The notes beneath the pieces were generated by a model, which was not told the origin of the DNA, ran no database searches, and worked only from the letters and a program-made list of their open reading frames with translations. Both the position numbers and the translations under genes were made by a program. DNA of 47,290 bases from an uncultured Acetobacteraceae bacterium (lineage in GTDB: Bacteria; Pseudomonadota; Alphaproteobacteria; Acetobacterales; Acetobacteraceae), in assembly GCA_937873095.1 (NCBI GenBank), contig CALMVI010000072.1, positions 1 through 47,290 of the forward strand. The letters run 5' to 3'. The first letter of the stretch is position 1. Every line of letters starts with the position of its first letter. This document shows positions 8,338-17,387 of the stretch, one piece after another.

Positions 8338-9486
8338 TCACCCCGGCTCGGACAGATCCGTCAGGCGCCGGTACTCCTCCTGGGCGAAGCGGTCGGTCAT
8401 GCCGGCCACGTAGTCGCAGACCACGGCCGCCGCCTGGGCCGGCTGGCCCTCGCCCGCCTGGGCGCGCCAGCCATCGGGCAGGGTGGACGGGTCGGCGTGC
8501 AGCAGGCCGAACAGCTCCTCGGTCATCCGCCTGGCCTTCGCCGTCATCCGGTTCACCCGCCAATGGGCGTACATGCGGGCGCGCAAAAATTCCTTGATCG
8601 CGTGGTTGGCCTCGGCCATGCGCGCCGAAAACCCCACCACAGGCTTCCTCGCGCGCCGTATCCGGTCGGCGTCCCCTGGGTCCAGCGCCGCCAGCCGCCG
8701 CCTCGTCTCGTCGACCAGGTCGCTGACCAGTTCGTGGATGACGCGGCGTATCGTCTCGGGGCGCAGGCGCTGCGGCGGCATGTCCAGGCTGGCGCGGCGG
8801 GCCTCGGCCAGGGCCGCGCCCACCACCGGCAGGTGGGCGATCTCGTCGAAGCCGAACAGGCCGAAGCGCATGCCGTCGTCGAGATCGTGGCTGTGATAGG
8901 CGATGTCGTCCGACAATGCCGCCACCTGCGCCTCGGCCGAGGCGTAGGTGCCCAGCATCAGGTCCTGGCGGGCGTTGTAGGCGGCGATGTAGGCCGGCGG
9001 CCGGGCGAGCGGGCCGTTATGCTTGACCAGCCCCTCCAGCGTCTCCCAGGTCAGGTTCAGCCCGTCGAACGCGGCGTAGCGCGCCTCCAGCCGCGTCACC
9101 ACGCGCAGCGTCTGGGCGTTGTGGTCGAAGCCGCCATACGGCTTCATGCGCGCGTTCAGCGCGTCCTCGCCGGCATGGCCGAAAGGCGGGTGGCCGAGAT
9201 CGTGCGCCAGGGCCAGCGCCTCGGTCAGGTCCTCGTCCAGCCGCAGCGAGCGGGCGATCGAGCGGGCGATTTGCGCCACCTCCAGGCTGTGGGTCAGCCT
9301 CGTGCGGTAGAAATCGCCCACGTGGTTGACGAAGACTTGGGTCTTGTACTGCAGCTTGCGAAACGCCGAGCTGTGGATCACCCGGTCCCGGTCGCGCTGC
9401 CACGGGCTGCGGGACGACGAGTCCGGCTCGTGATGCAGCCGCCCGCGCGAGGCGGCCGCGTGGACGGCGTAGGGAGCGAGTTCCAT
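8338..9486 (-). CDS. dgt: dGTP triphosphohydrolase-like protein (HD domain)
   Basis: HD-superfamily dNTP triphosphohydrolase that releases triphosphate from dGTP or other dNTPs, affecting nucleotide pools. Of 382 aa, the N-terminus (RSPWQRDRDRVIHSSAFRKLQYKTQVF) is a family signature. The metal site is His66 (RLTHSLEVAQIAR) and His95-Asp96 with HDLGHPPFGHAGE, plus a later Asp in LSDDIAYHSHDLDDG. The ATG at 9486 gives the conserved MxLAPYAV start; a longer frame reaching past 9500 adds unrelated residues. Its neighbours erpA, argS, SPOR and nagZ form a conserved alphaproteobacterial cluster, here split by the toxin-antitoxin insertion. Substrate preference is not visible. Confidence 0.93.
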   Translation of the reverse strand: MELAPYAVHAAASRGRLHHEPDSSSRSPWQRDRDRVIHSSAFRKLQYKTQVFVNHVGDFYRTRLTHSLEVAQIARSIARSLRLDEDLTEALALAHDLGHPPFGHAGEDALNARMKPYGGFDHNAQTLRVVTRLEARYAAFDGLNLTWETLEGLVKHNGPLARPPAYIAAYNARQDLMLGTYASAEAQVAALSDDIAYHSHDLDDGMRFGLFGFDEIAHLPVVGAALAEARRASLDMPPQRLRPETIRRVIHELVSDLVDETRRRLAALDPGDADRIRRARKPVVGFSARMAEANHAIKEFLRARMYAHWRVNRMTAKARRMTEELFGLLHADPSTLPDGWRAQAGEGQPAQAAAVVCDYVAGMTDRFAQEEYRRLTDLSEPG

Positions 9487-9553
9487 TCTGACGACCGATG
9501 CCTGACAACTGGAAGGCATGGCACAACCGCCCAAGGGTGCCTATGTTCCGGTC

Positions 9554-9883
9554 ATGAGCTTTCAAGTGACCGACCGGGCGCTGGACCGGGTTGCCGAGAT
9601 CGTGGCCGCAGAGGGCCGCCCGGCTTCCCTGCGCGTGGCCGTGCTGGCCGGCGGATGCAGCGGCTTCCAGTACAAGTTCGACCTGGACGAAGCGGCGCCT
9701 GCTTCCGACGACCTGGTGATCGAGCGCGGGCCGGCCCGTGTGGTTGTGGACCCTACCAGCCTTGATCTGCTGGCAGGCGCCGAGCTGCATTACGCCGACG
9801 AGCTGATGGGCAGCTATTTCAAGATACAGAACCCGAATGCCACCAGCTCGTGCGGGTGCGGCACCAGCTTCTCGATTGACTGA
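9554..9883 (+). CDS. erpA: Iron-sulfur cluster insertion protein, ErpA/IscA type
   Basis: A-type carrier that passes Fe-S clusters to apoproteins. The three cluster-binding cysteines are in GGCSGFQYKF and the C-terminal SSCGCGTSFSID (Cys-x64-Cys-x-Cys). With the ATG at 9554 the protein is 109 aa and starts MSFQVTDRAL, right at the fold. An ATG at 9518 would add 12 residues, but its GGAAGG is only 1 nt away and too close to work well. It is divergent from dgt, as in many relatives. It is called ErpA rather than IscA from the dgt neighbourhood and the absence of an isc operon. Confidence 0.9.
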   Translation: MSFQVTDRALDRVAEIVAAEGRPASLRVAVLAGGCSGFQYKFDLDEAAPASDDLVIERGPARVVVDPTSLDLLAGAELHYADELMGSYFKIQNPNATSSCGCGTSFSID

Positions 9884-9891
9884 GGACGTTG

Positions 9892-10311
9892 GTGGACGTC
9901 GGCTGGAGGGAACCTACTGAGGTTGATCTCAAGCGAGCTGCCCGCTGGCTTGAGTTGCTGATTGCGCACTCTGACTTTCCTGCACCTGACGCCCTCTCTC
10001 GACATCTGAAGGGCGCCGAAATCACAAGTTGCTGCGACTGTGGATGTAACTCCTTCACATTGGCCGTTCAGCCTGCCTCTACAGCGCTGGTTTCGCCACG
10101 GCATGGCGGCGAACTTATGTTCCAGGCAAACTTCAATGAACGAGGTTCGAGAAATTCACTTGAGCTGCTTGTTTTCACCGATCAGGCAGGTTGCGTTTGG
10201 TCCATTGAAGTCGATTACTGCGGCAATTGCTTGCCCATTCCTGACCAAATCGAATTAGAGTCGAAACCCTACTACACGCACGCGCGCCAAGACTTAGTTC
10301 ATTCAGCGTGA
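9892..10311 (+). CDS. Hypothetical protein, AT-richer than its neighbours
   Basis: A protein of about 139 aa that I do not recognise. An N-terminal helical part (TEVDLKRAARWLELLIAHSDFPAPDALSRHL) is followed by a Cys-rich stretch, TSCCDCGCNSFTL, and a beta-rich C-terminus with VDYCGNCLPIPDQIEL. The cysteines could bind a metal. Base composition is clearly lower in GC than erpA and xth on either side, and codon use differs (AAT, TTA and TCA codons are frequent), suggesting transfer. The GTG at 9892 was chosen; a TTG one codon earlier is possible. The stop overlaps the xth GTG start in a GTGA, so the foreign-looking gene is now translationally coupled to xth. Confidence 0.7.
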   Translation: MDVGWREPTEVDLKRAARWLELLIAHSDFPAPDALSRHLKGAEITSCCDCGCNSFTLAVQPASTALVSPRHGGELMFQANFNERGSRNSLELLVFTDQAGCVWSIEVDYCGNCLPIPDQIELESKPYYTHARQDLVHSA

Positions 10312-11075
10312 AGATCGCCACCTGGAACGTCAACGGCAGCCGCGCGCGCGAACAGAACATCGTCCGCTGGCTGGAGGCCAACGCGCCCGACCTCCTGCTG
10401 ATGCAGGAGATCAAGTGCGAGGCGGCAAGCTTCCCCGCCGTGTTCGCCGAACTGGGCTGGCACAGCGCCATCGTCGGCCAGAAAGGTTTCAATGGCGTCG
10501 CCGCCCTCGCCCGCGCGCCGCTGGACGTTCGGCTGACCGCCCTGCCCGGCCTGCCCGAAGACGACGCCCAGGCGCGCTACCTCGAGGTCGCGTTCGAGGG
10601 CGTCCGCGTCGGCAACCTATACCTGCCCAACGGCAACTCCAACGGCGATGTGGGCTACCAATACAAGCTGCGCTGGATGCAGGCGCTGGTCGCGCATGCG
10701 GACGCTCTGCTGGCCGGCGATGTGCCGCTGATCCTGGCGGGCGACTACAACGTGTGCCCGGAGGACGTCGACTTCGCCCCCGGCGTGCTGGGCCCGGACG
10801 ACGCGCTGGTGCGGCCCGAAACCCGCGCGCTGTACCGGACCATGATCTGGGCCGGCCTGACCGACGCGGTGCGCGCCATGCATCCCGATGGCCCGTGCTA
10901 CACCTTCTGGGACTACCAGGCCGGCTGCTGGCAGCGCGACCGGGGCCTGCGCATCGACCACGCCCTGCTGTCGCCCACCCTCGCCGAACGCCTCGTCTCG
11001 GCGGCACCCGACCGGGCGGCCCGTGGCGAGGCCACGCCGTCCGACCACGTGCCGCTGGTGCTGACCTTCGACTGA
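10308..11075 (+). CDS. xth: Exodeoxyribonuclease III
   Basis: AP endonuclease / 3'-5' exonuclease of the EEP fold, acting in base excision repair. The 255-aa length is typical. Motifs seen are IATWNVNGSRAR (start), LLMQEIKCE with metal-binding Glu34, NLYLPNGN, AGDYNVCPEDVD with Asp146 and Asn148, and the C-terminal SDHVPL His. The GTG start is fixed by the conserved MKIATWNVN. It overlaps the preceding unknown gene by 4 nt. XthA-type rather than endonuclease/phosphatase outgroups, from the WDYQAGCWQRDRGLRIDHAL segment. Confidence 0.95.
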   Translation: MKIATWNVNGSRAREQNIVRWLEANAPDLLLMQEIKCEAASFPAVFAELGWHSAIVGQKGFNGVAALARAPLDVRLTALPGLPEDDAQARYLEVAFEGVRVGNLYLPNGNSNGDVGYQYKLRWMQALVAHADALLAGDVPLILAGDYNVCPEDVDFAPGVLGPDDALVRPETRALYRTMIWAGLTDAVRAMHPDGPCYTFWDYQAGCWQRDRGLRIDHALLSPTLAERLVSAAPDRAARGEATPSDHVPLVLTFD

Positions 11076-11093
11076 CGCCCGCCTGGCGGCAGT

Positions 11094-11234
11094 TCAGGGC
11101 TTGGGCCGCCTGGCGCGGCAGGCATCGCTGCAGTAGCGCACCTCGTCCCAGGTTTTCGCCCATTTCCGCCGCCAGGCGAACGGCCGGCCGCAGGTGGCGC
11201 AGATCTTGGTGGGCAGGTCGGCCTTCTTGCGCAT
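11094..11234 (-). CDS. DUF2256 small zinc-finger-like protein
   Basis: A 46-aa protein starting MRKKADLPTKICATCGRPF and containing WRRKWAKTWDEVRYCS then DACRARR. The CxxC ... CxxxC spacing and the WRRKW.K.WD.V.YCS core are the DUF2256 signature, a very small protein often found in proteobacteria and cyanobacteria. Four cysteines could bind one zinc. Function is unknown. It is convergent with xth (stop 19 bp after the xth stop) and lies 40 bp downstream of the metallohydrolase gene on the same strand, so the two may be co-transcribed. Confidence 0.88.
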   Translation of the reverse strand: MRKKADLPTKICATCGRPFAWRRKWAKTWDEVRYCSDACRARRPKP

Positions 11235-11274
11235 CCTGTGGCTGGGCGAGGGCGGGCGCGTCACGCGGCCGCCG

Positions 11275-12306
11275 TCAGACGGTGCGGATCCGCAGCACGC
11301 CGTCCTCGCCGCGGGTCTGCTCCACCTCGCCGCGGGCGCGCATGTAATTGACGTGCGCCAGCGTCTCGCCGAACGCGAAGCCCAGCTGGTGGCTGTCCAT
11401 CTGGCGCTTGAACAGCACCGGCAGCAGCTCGGCCGCCGTCCGCGGCTCGCTCCTTGCCGCCTCGGCGATCAGGCCGCACCGGCCGGCGTGGTGGCGGGCG
11501 AGCTCGGCCAGCCTCTCGTGCAGCCCGGTGAACGGAAGGTGGTGGCCCGGCAGCACGAGCGTGCCCTCCGCCACGCAGTCGTTCAGCTCGGACAGCGAGG
11601 CCAGGTACTCGCCCAGCGGGTCGGCATTCGGCTCCATCGCCTGCACGGAAATGTTGGGCGAGATGCGGGCCAGCACCTGGTCGGCAGCCAGCAGCAGCCC
11701 GTCCGCCGCACAGTGCAGCATCGCCTGCTCCGGCGCGTGGCCGCCGCCTGTGAACACCGCGAACGTGCGGCCGCCTATGCGCACCGCGTCCCCCGCCGCC
11801 AGCCGGTCGTACTGCGCGGGCAGCCCGGTGATCATGCGCAAGTAGCCGTGGCCCTCGCCCGCCACGCGCGCGCCGCAGTCCGGGGTCAGCCCGTGCTCGG
11901 CGTAGAACGGCGCGCGAGAGGCGGGCGCGCCGTGCTGCAGCATGCGCGTCATCAGCATCTCGGTGCGCGGCATGGCGAGCGGGCAGGCGAACCGCTCCGT
12001 CAGCCAGCCGACCAGCCCCACGTGATCGGGGTGGAAATGCGAGCAGATCACCCGGGTCAGCCGCATCCCGTGCAGCGGTCCGGACAAGGCCGCCTCCCAG
12101 CCCGCCCTGGTCGCGTCGTCGCCCAGCCCGGTGTCGAACACCGCCCAGCCGCCCTCGTCCTCGATCAGGAACACGTTGACGTGGTCGAGCAGGAACGGCA
12201 GCGCGAAACGCAGCCACAGGACGCCAGGCGCCACCTCCAGCACGCTGCCCGGTTCGGGCGGCGTGTCGAACGGGAACACGATGGCAGTCTGGGCATGGGC
12301 GAGCAT
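11275..12306 (-). CDS. MBL-fold metallohydrolase
   Basis: A 343-aa metallo-beta-lactamase-fold hydrolase. The zinc motif is SHFHPDHVG (His90, His92, Asp94, His95). Later ligands are in FTGGGHAPEQ and LPGHHLPF. A C-terminal helical / winged-helix part (about 265-343, including MDSHQLGFAFGETLAHVNYM) resembles the LACTB2/GloB-like subgroup, which may act on nucleic acid or thioesters. The substrate cannot be told. It is divergent from hisZ with a gap of about 100 bp and upstream of the DUF2256 gene. Confidence 0.88.
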   Translation of the reverse strand: MLAHAQTAIVFPFDTPPEPGSVLEVAPGVLWLRFALPFLLDHVNVFLIEDEGGWAVFDTGLGDDATRAGWEAALSGPLHGMRLTRVICSHFHPDHVGLVGWLTERFACPLAMPRTEMLMTRMLQHGAPASRAPFYAEHGLTPDCGARVAGEGHGYLRMITGLPAQYDRLAAGDAVRIGGRTFAVFTGGGHAPEQAMLHCAADGLLLAADQVLARISPNISVQAMEPNADPLGEYLASLSELNDCVAEGTLVLPGHHLPFTGLHERLAELARHHAGRCGLIAEAARSEPRTAAELLPVLFKRQMDSHQLGFAFGETLAHVNYMRARGEVEQTRGEDGVLRIRTV

Positions 12307-12403
12307 GGTGCAAGCCTAGGCAGCGTTGCAGTGCGGCACAACCGGACGGCACGGGGCCGGCCGCTTCCTAGCGCGCGCCACCGGGTGCTATAGGCCGGCG
12401 CCC

Positions 12404-13546
12404 ATGGACGAACTCGCGCCGCCCCATCCAGCCCTGCTGCCCGCCGGCCTGCGCGACCTTCTGCCGCACGAGGCGCAGGCCGAAGCGGCGTCGGTCGCCG
12501 CGATCATGGCGGTGTTCGCCAGCCACGGCTACGCCCGCGTGAAGCCGCCGCTGATGGAGTTCGAGGACGGCATGCTGGCCGGCGCGGGGGCTGCCACCGC
12601 CGACCAGATCTTCCGCATCATGGACCCCGACAGCCACCGCATGATGGGCCTGCGCGCGGACATGACGCCGCAGGTGGCGCGCATTGCCGCCACCCGGCTG
12701 GCCGGCAGCCCGCGGCCGCTCCGCCTGTCCTACGCCGGCGAATGCATCCGCGTGCGCGGCCAGCGCGACGCCGACCGCCAGGTGCCGCAGGCGGGCATCG
12801 AACTGATCGGCGCCGACAGCGCCGCCGCCGACGCAGAGGCCATGCTGGTCGCCGTGGAGGCGCTGGCCGCACTCGGCCTGGCCAGACTTAGCCTGGACCT
12901 GACCCTGCCCGCGCTGACGCCCGCCCTGCTGGACGAGGCGGGCCTTGCGGGAACGCGCCGCGACGCGTTGGCGCGCGCGCTGGACCGCAAGGACGCAGCC
13001 GCCGTGGGCGAGCATGGCGGCGCGCTGGCCCCTATGCTGACCGACCTGCTGCTCGCCGCCGGCCCCGCGCCGGACGCGCTGGCCGCGCTGCGCCGCGCCA
13101 CCCTGCCCGCGCCGATGCGCGCGCTGGCCGGGCGGCTGGAGGAGGTCGCCTGCCTGCTGCGGGCCCAGGCGCCGCAGCTGCGCGTGACCATCGACCCGCT
13201 GGAGTTCCGCGGCTTCCGCTACCACACGGGCATCGCCGTCACCGTCTTCGCGCCAGGGCGGCACGAGGAGCTCGGCCGCGGCGGGCGCTACCTGTCGGGC
13301 GGCGGGGAGCCTGCGACCGGGATGACGCTGTTTGCCGACGCCGTGCTGCGCGCCGCGCCGACGCCGCCGGTGCGCCCCTGCATCCTGGTCCCGGCCGGCA
13401 CCGACCCCGCCGCGTCGCGCGCCCTGCGCCGCGAGTTTGCCACCGTGGCCGCGCTGGAACCCTGCGACGAGGAGGCCGAGGCGATGCGGCTCGGCTGCTC
13501 GCACGTGCTGCGCGACGGCGTGCCGCAGCCCTTAGGCGCCCGGTAA
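12404..13546 (+). CDS. hisZ: ATP phosphoribosyltransferase regulatory subunit
   Basis: HisZ is a catalytically dead histidyl-tRNA synthetase paralogue that activates short-form HisG in the first step of histidine synthesis. The 380-aa product has class II synthetase motifs ([42 protein letters not shown]) and [20 protein letters not shown], but lacks the anticodon-binding domain of HisS. The ATG at 12404 gives [21 protein letters not shown]. An extended-type -10 (TGCTATAGG, ending at 12394) is so close to this ATG that a leaderless message is possible. purA follows 8 bp later; hisZ-purA is a common pair in this group. Confidence 0.93.
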   Translation: MDELAPPHPALLPAGLRDLLPHEAQAEAASVAAIMAVFASHGYARVKPPLMEFEDGMLAGAGAATADQIFRIMDPDSHRMMGLRADMTPQVARIAATRLAGSPRPLRLSYAGECIRVRGQRDADRQVPQAGIELIGADSAAADAEAMLVAVEALAALGLARLSLDLTLPALTPALLDEAGLAGTRRDALARALDRKDAAAVGEHGGALAPMLTDLLLAAGPAPDALAALRRATLPAPMRALAGRLEEVACLLRAQAPQLRVTIDPLEFRGFRYHTGIAVTVFAPGRHEELGRGGRYLSGGGEPATGMTLFADAVLRAAPTPPVRPCILVPAGTDPAASRALRREFATVAALEPCDEEAEAMRLGCSHVLRDGVPQPLGAR

Positions 13547-13554
13547 CCCTACCG

Positions 13555-14844
13555 ATGGCGAACGTGGCGGTGATCGGGGCGCAGTGGGGCGACGAGGGCA
13601 AGGGCAAGGTCGTCGACTGGCTGGCCAGCCGCGCCGACGTGGTGGTGCGGTTCCAGGGCGGCCACAATGCCGGCCACACGCTGGTGGTGGGCAACCAGAC
13701 CTACAAGCTGAGCCTGCTGCCGTCGGGCCTGGTGCGCGGCAAGCTGGGCATCATCGGCAACGGCGTGGTGGTGGACCCCGACGCGCTGCTGGCCGAGATC
13801 GCCAGGGTGCAGGCCCAGGGGCTGACGGTGACGCCGGACACGCTGCGCATCGCCGACAACGCCACCCTGATCCTGCCGCTGCACGGCGCCATCGACCGGG
13901 CCCGCGAGGCGGCACGCGGCGCGGCCAGGATCGGCACCACCGGGCGCGGCATCGGCCCTGCCTACGAGGACAAGGTTGCCCGGCGCGCGATCCGCGCCTG
14001 CGACCTGGCCGAGCCGGACACGCTGTCCCGCAAGCTGGACGAGTTGCTGCTGCACCACAACACGCTGCTGCGGGGGCTGGGTGCGGAGACCTTCGAGAAG
14101 CAGGCGCTGCTGGACGGCCTGCTGGCGACAGCGCCCAGGCTGCTGCCGTTCGTCGAACCGGTCTGGGAGCGGCTGGACGGGCTGCGCCGCCAGGGCAGGC
14201 GCATCCTGTTCGAGGGCGCGCAGGCGGTGATGCTGGACGTGGACCACGGCACCTACCCGTTCGTGACCAGCAGCAACACGGTGGCTGCGACGGCGGCCAG
14301 CGGCGCGGGCGTCGGGCCGTCGGCCGTGGGTTTCGTGCTGGGCATCGCCAAGGCCTACACCACCCGCGTCGGGTCCGGGCCGTTCCCCACCGAGCTGACC
14401 GACGATGTCGGCCGCATGCTGGGCGAGCGCGGCCACGAGTTCGGCACGGTGACCGGCCGCCCGCGCCGCTGCGGCTGGTTCGACGCGGCGATGGTGCGCC
14501 AGGCGGTCAAGGTGGGCGGCGTGCAGGGGCTGGCGCTGACCAAGCTGGACGTGCTGGACGGCATGCAGACGCTGCGCATCTGCACGGGCTACGAGGTCGG
14601 CGGCACGCGCATCGGCCACCTGCCGGCGGCACCAGGGGCGCAGGCGGCGGCGAGGCCGGTGTACGAGGACGTCGAGGGCTGGCGCGGCTCGACGCGCGGC
14701 GCACGGTCCTGGGCGCAGTTGCCGGCGCAGGCGATCAAATACGTCCGCCGTATCGAGGAGCTCGTCGAGGCGCCGGTGACGCTGCTTTCCACCAGTCCGG
14801 AACGCGACGACACGATCATGGTGCGCGACCCGTTCCAGGATTGA
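13555..14844 (+). CDS. purA: Adenylosuccinate synthetase
   Basis: Joins IMP and aspartate with GTP, the first committed step to AMP. The 429-aa length is normal. Motifs are [17 protein letters not shown] (P-loop and catalytic Asp), [11 protein letters not shown] (catalytic His), [35 protein letters not shown] and [11 protein letters not shown]. The start [18 protein letters not shown] is certain. It shares a transcript with hisZ. Together with guaB at the left edge the window holds both branch-point enzymes from IMP, though not in one operon. Confidence 0.97.
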   Translation: MANVAVIGAQWGDEGKGKVVDWLASRADVVVRFQGGHNAGHTLVVGNQTYKLSLLPSGLVRGKLGIIGNGVVVDPDALLAEIARVQAQGLTVTPDTLRIADNATLILPLHGAIDRAREAARGAARIGTTGRGIGPAYEDKVARRAIRACDLAEPDTLSRKLDELLLHHNTLLRGLGAETFEKQALLDGLLATAPRLLPFVEPVWERLDGLRRQGRRILFEGAQAVMLDVDHGTYPFVTSSNTVAATAASGAGVGPSAVGFVLGIAKAYTTRVGSGPFPTELTDDVGRMLGERGHEFGTVTGRPRRCGWFDAAMVRQAVKVGGVQGLALTKLDVLDGMQTLRICTGYEVGGTRIGHLPAAPGAQAAARPVYEDVEGWRGSTRGARSWAQLPAQAIKYVRRIEELVEAPVTLLSTSPERDDTIMVRDPFQD

Positions 14845-14912
14845 CGCGCCGGTTGGCACGCCCGACGCGCCCGGTTCACTCGGAATTAACGCGAGCGGCC
14901 TAGTCTTGCGCC

Positions 14913-16871
14913 ATGGCGGACGAAAACGGCGTAATCGCCACCTATTACCGCATCGACCCGACGAAGCCGGCGCTGCCCCTGGTCGGCGGGCTGCGCGCCC
15001 TGCCGGTCATCGATGGCCGCGACCCTGGGCAGCCGGTGATCGCGGTCGAAACCCGTGCCGACCTGCCGCCGCGGCCGCGCATCCCGCTCGCATGCGGCGG
15101 CCCGCCGATCCCGCACACCATCCTGCCGATCGATTACGGTCCCGGCCGCGACGCCACCGGGAAGCCGGGCTGGTTCATCGTCAGCGAGGGGTGGCCGGCC
15201 GCACCCCTGCAGGTCGGACCGCAGCCCTGGCGCGAGTCCGACCTGATGAACCAGCTGCTTCTGCCGGCCGCCAAGGCGCTGGCCGACATGCAGGAGCGCG
15301 GGCTGACCCACCGGGCGCTGCATCCCGCCAACCTGTACCGGGCCAGCCCGCGCGACCCGGTGACGCTCGGACCGTTCTGGATGGCGCCGCCGAGCAGCTT
15401 GCAGCCCGCAGTGTTCGAGCCGCCCTACATGGCGCAGTGCCTGCCAAACGGCCGAGGCGACGGCAGCATCGCCGACGACGTCTATGCGCTGGGCGTCACG
15501 CTGCTGTGTTGCGCGCTTGGGCGCGTGCCGCTTGCCGAACTCGACGACCCGGGCATCCTCGCGCGCAAGCTCGAGTTCGGCAGTTTCGCGGCCCTGACCA
15601 CCGGCGCGGTCCTGACCCCGCTCATCACCGACCTGCTGCGCAGCATGCTGGCCGAAGATCCGGAGCACCGGCCTTCGCCCCGCCTGCTGCTGCGGCCCGA
15701 GCAGGCGCGCGCCAGGCGGGTCGGCGCCCGCCCGCCACGCCGGGCGGAACAGCCGCTCAACCTGGGCGGCCTGAACGTCTGGTCGTCGCGCCAGCTCGCC
15801 CAGGGGTTGAGCGTGCGTCCCGAACGCGGCTGTGCGCTGCTGAAGAGCGGTGCTGTCGAGCATTGGCTGCGGCGCTGCCTGGGTGACCCGCAGCTCGGCA
15901 TGCGGGTGGAGGAACTGACCCGCCGGCGCGACGACGAAGCCGACACGGACCGGTCGCGCTCCGAGGCGCTGCTGCTGATGCGCTGCATCGCCGCGATCGA
16001 CCCTCTGGCTCCCCTGGTCTGGCGCGGCATCGCCGTGCAGCCGGACGGGCTGGGCAGCGCGCTCGCCGGCGTGGCGCCGGACGTGGCACAACCGCTGGAG
16101 GACGTCATCGCGGCCCAGGCCGTCGGCGAGTTCTGCCGCGCGAGCCATCGCGCCCGGCAGGCGGCGGAGTTGCCGGAAGCCGAACGGCAGTGGGCGGGCT
16201 GGCTTGCCGCCCGCGGCGTCGCCGGCGGCAGCAAGCGTCTGCTCTACGGCATGAACCCGATGATGGCTTGCATGTCGCCCATCCTGGGCGGCCGCCCGGT
16301 GGTCCGCGCGGCCGAGCTGTTGCCGGTCCTGGAGGACGCCTCGGCCACTGCCGACAGGAGCCGTCCACCGATCGACCCGCACATCGCAGCTTTCCTGGCC
16401 GCACGGCTGGAACCGGCCCTGTCGAGCAACCTGCGCAAGCTTTCCAGCTTCGCCTCCCCGTCAGACCGCCTCGGCGTGCTGCGGCTGTTCGGGCGTCTGC
16501 AGGCCAGCTTCCACCCCGCACCCCTGCCAGGCCTGGCAGGATGGCTGCTGTCTTCCGGGTTCGCCCGGCTGGACGACTGGCGCAACAAGAAAACGCGTGC
16601 GACGCTGAATGACGCGTTGGACGATGCAGCCCGGCGCGGCCAGATCTCTGCCATGGCCGGGCTGGTGGACGATGAAGAGGCCAAGCAGGCCGATCGGGCA
16701 GCAATGGCGGTGGTGCGCGCCCGCGTTCGCGAACTGGAAAAGGCACTCCAGGAAGCAACGGCCGAGATGCCGAAACGGGTCGAGGCTGCACAGTCGCTCG
16801 GCCATGAGATCGTCACCGGCGCGGGGCTGATCGCCAGCCTCGGCGCCACGCTGGCGCTGGCGCTGGGCTGA
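14913..16871 (+). CDS. Pseudokinase-like protein with C-terminal membrane anchor
   Basis: A 652-aa protein. Residues about 60-270 follow a Ser/Thr protein kinase fold: a hinge-like WFIVSEGW (87-94), THRALHPANLY (132-142) in place of HRDxKPxN, DDVYALGVTLLCCALG (188-203) matching the kinase F helix, and LLRSMLAEDPEHRPSP before the end of the domain. The catalytic Asp of HRD is Ala135, the DFG site reads LGP, and no glycine loop is evident, so phosphotransfer is unlikely. Residues about 280-600 are helical with no family recognised. The last 23 residues (IVTGAGLIASLGATLALALG) form a membrane anchor after a coiled coil. It is coupled to the next membrane gene by TGATG. Role unknown; an ATP- or partner-binding scaffold is an inference. 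Confidence 0.75.
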   Translation: MADENGVIATYYRIDPTKPALPLVGGLRALPVIDGRDPGQPVIAVETRADLPPRPRIPLACGGPPIPHTILPIDYGPGRDATGKPGWFIVSEGWPAAPLQVGPQPWRESDLMNQLLLPAAKALADMQERGLTHRALHPANLYRASPRDPVTLGPFWMAPPSSLQPAVFEPPYMAQCLPNGRGDGSIADDVYALGVTLLCCALGRVPLAELDDPGILARKLEFGSFAALTTGAVLTPLITDLLRSMLAEDPEHRPSPRLLLRPEQARARRVGARPPRRAEQPLNLGGLNVWSSRQLAQGLSVRPERGCALLKSGAVEHWLRRCLGDPQLGMRVEELTRRRDDEADTDRSRSEALLLMRCIAAIDPLAPLVWRGIAVQPDGLGSALAGVAPDVAQPLEDVIAAQAVGEFCRASHRARQAAELPEAERQWAGWLAARGVAGGSKRLLYGMNPMMACMSPILGGRPVVRAAELLPVLEDASATADRSRPPIDPHIAAFLAARLEPALSSNLRKLSSFASPSDRLGVLRLFGRLQASFHPAPLPGLAGWLLSSGFARLDDWRNKKTRATLNDALDDAARRGQISAMAGLVDDEEAKQADRAAMAVVRARVRELEKALQEATAEMPKRVEAAQSLGHEIVTGAGLIASLGATLALALG

Positions 16872-17350
16872 TGGCCGAAGCGGTCCACATCGCCGGAGCG
16901 CAGCGATCGACCAACTTGGGTCGACGCGGCTCGGCACTCTGGATCCAGGGCCTGGCTTGCGGCGCCGCGCTGACCTTTGCCGCACCCACCGTGCTTCTGC
17001 TCGGCATCCTGCTTGCCCCGGCGCTGGTCTGCCTGCTGGTCCAGCCAAGGATCGAGCGCGGGTTGCTGCGCGCAGTGGCGGTGGCCTGCACCGCGTCGTC
17101 ACTGTCGCCGGTCTGGCATCTCTGGCTCGCCGGCGACCGGTTCGAGCAGGCGTTGGCCGGCCTGTCGGATCCGTTCGTCCTGCTCCTGGCCTGGGGTGCG
17201 GGAGCGAGCGCCTGGGCGCTGTGTCAGGTGATCCCGGTCGTGCTTCGCGGCAGCTGGGACATGCAGACCGCGAGCAGGGTGCGGACGATGGAGACCGAAC
17301 TCAAGACCCTGAACGAGCGATGGCTGCTCGAAGACGCATCCGAACCGTAA
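16871..17350 (+). CDS. Four-pass membrane protein coupled to the pseudokinase
   Basis: A 159-aa protein with four predicted membrane segments: two back to back in ALWIQGLACGAALTFAAPTV / LLLGILLAPALVCLLV, then LLRAVAVACTASSLSPVWHLWLA, and PFVLLLAWGAGASAWALCQVIPVVL. It ends in a cytoplasmic or periplasmic coiled coil (RVRTMETELKTLNERWLLED). The ATG overlaps the pseudokinase stop by one base (TGATG), so the two are translated together and probably act together at the inner membrane. No family is recognised. A hairpin terminator follows directly, so the operon consists of these two genes. Confidence 0.75.
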   Translation: MAEAVHIAGAQRSTNLGRRGSALWIQGLACGAALTFAAPTVLLLGILLAPALVCLLVQPRIERGLLRAVAVACTASSLSPVWHLWLAGDRFEQALAGLSDPFVLLLAWGAGASAWALCQVIPVVLRGSWDMQTASRVRTMETELKTLNERWLLEDASEP

Positions 17351-17355
17351 ACGTG

Positions 17356-17382
17356 AAAGGCCCGGACTGAGCCGGGCCTTTT
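17356..17382. terminator. Bidirectional hairpin terminator
   Basis: AAAGGCCCGG, loop ACTGAG, CCGGGCCTTTT. The stem ends in a short T-run on the plus strand and a shorter one on the minus strand. It lies between the ends of the converging membrane-protein gene and rpoH and can serve both. Confidence 0.85.
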
Positions 17383-17387
17383 CCGCT

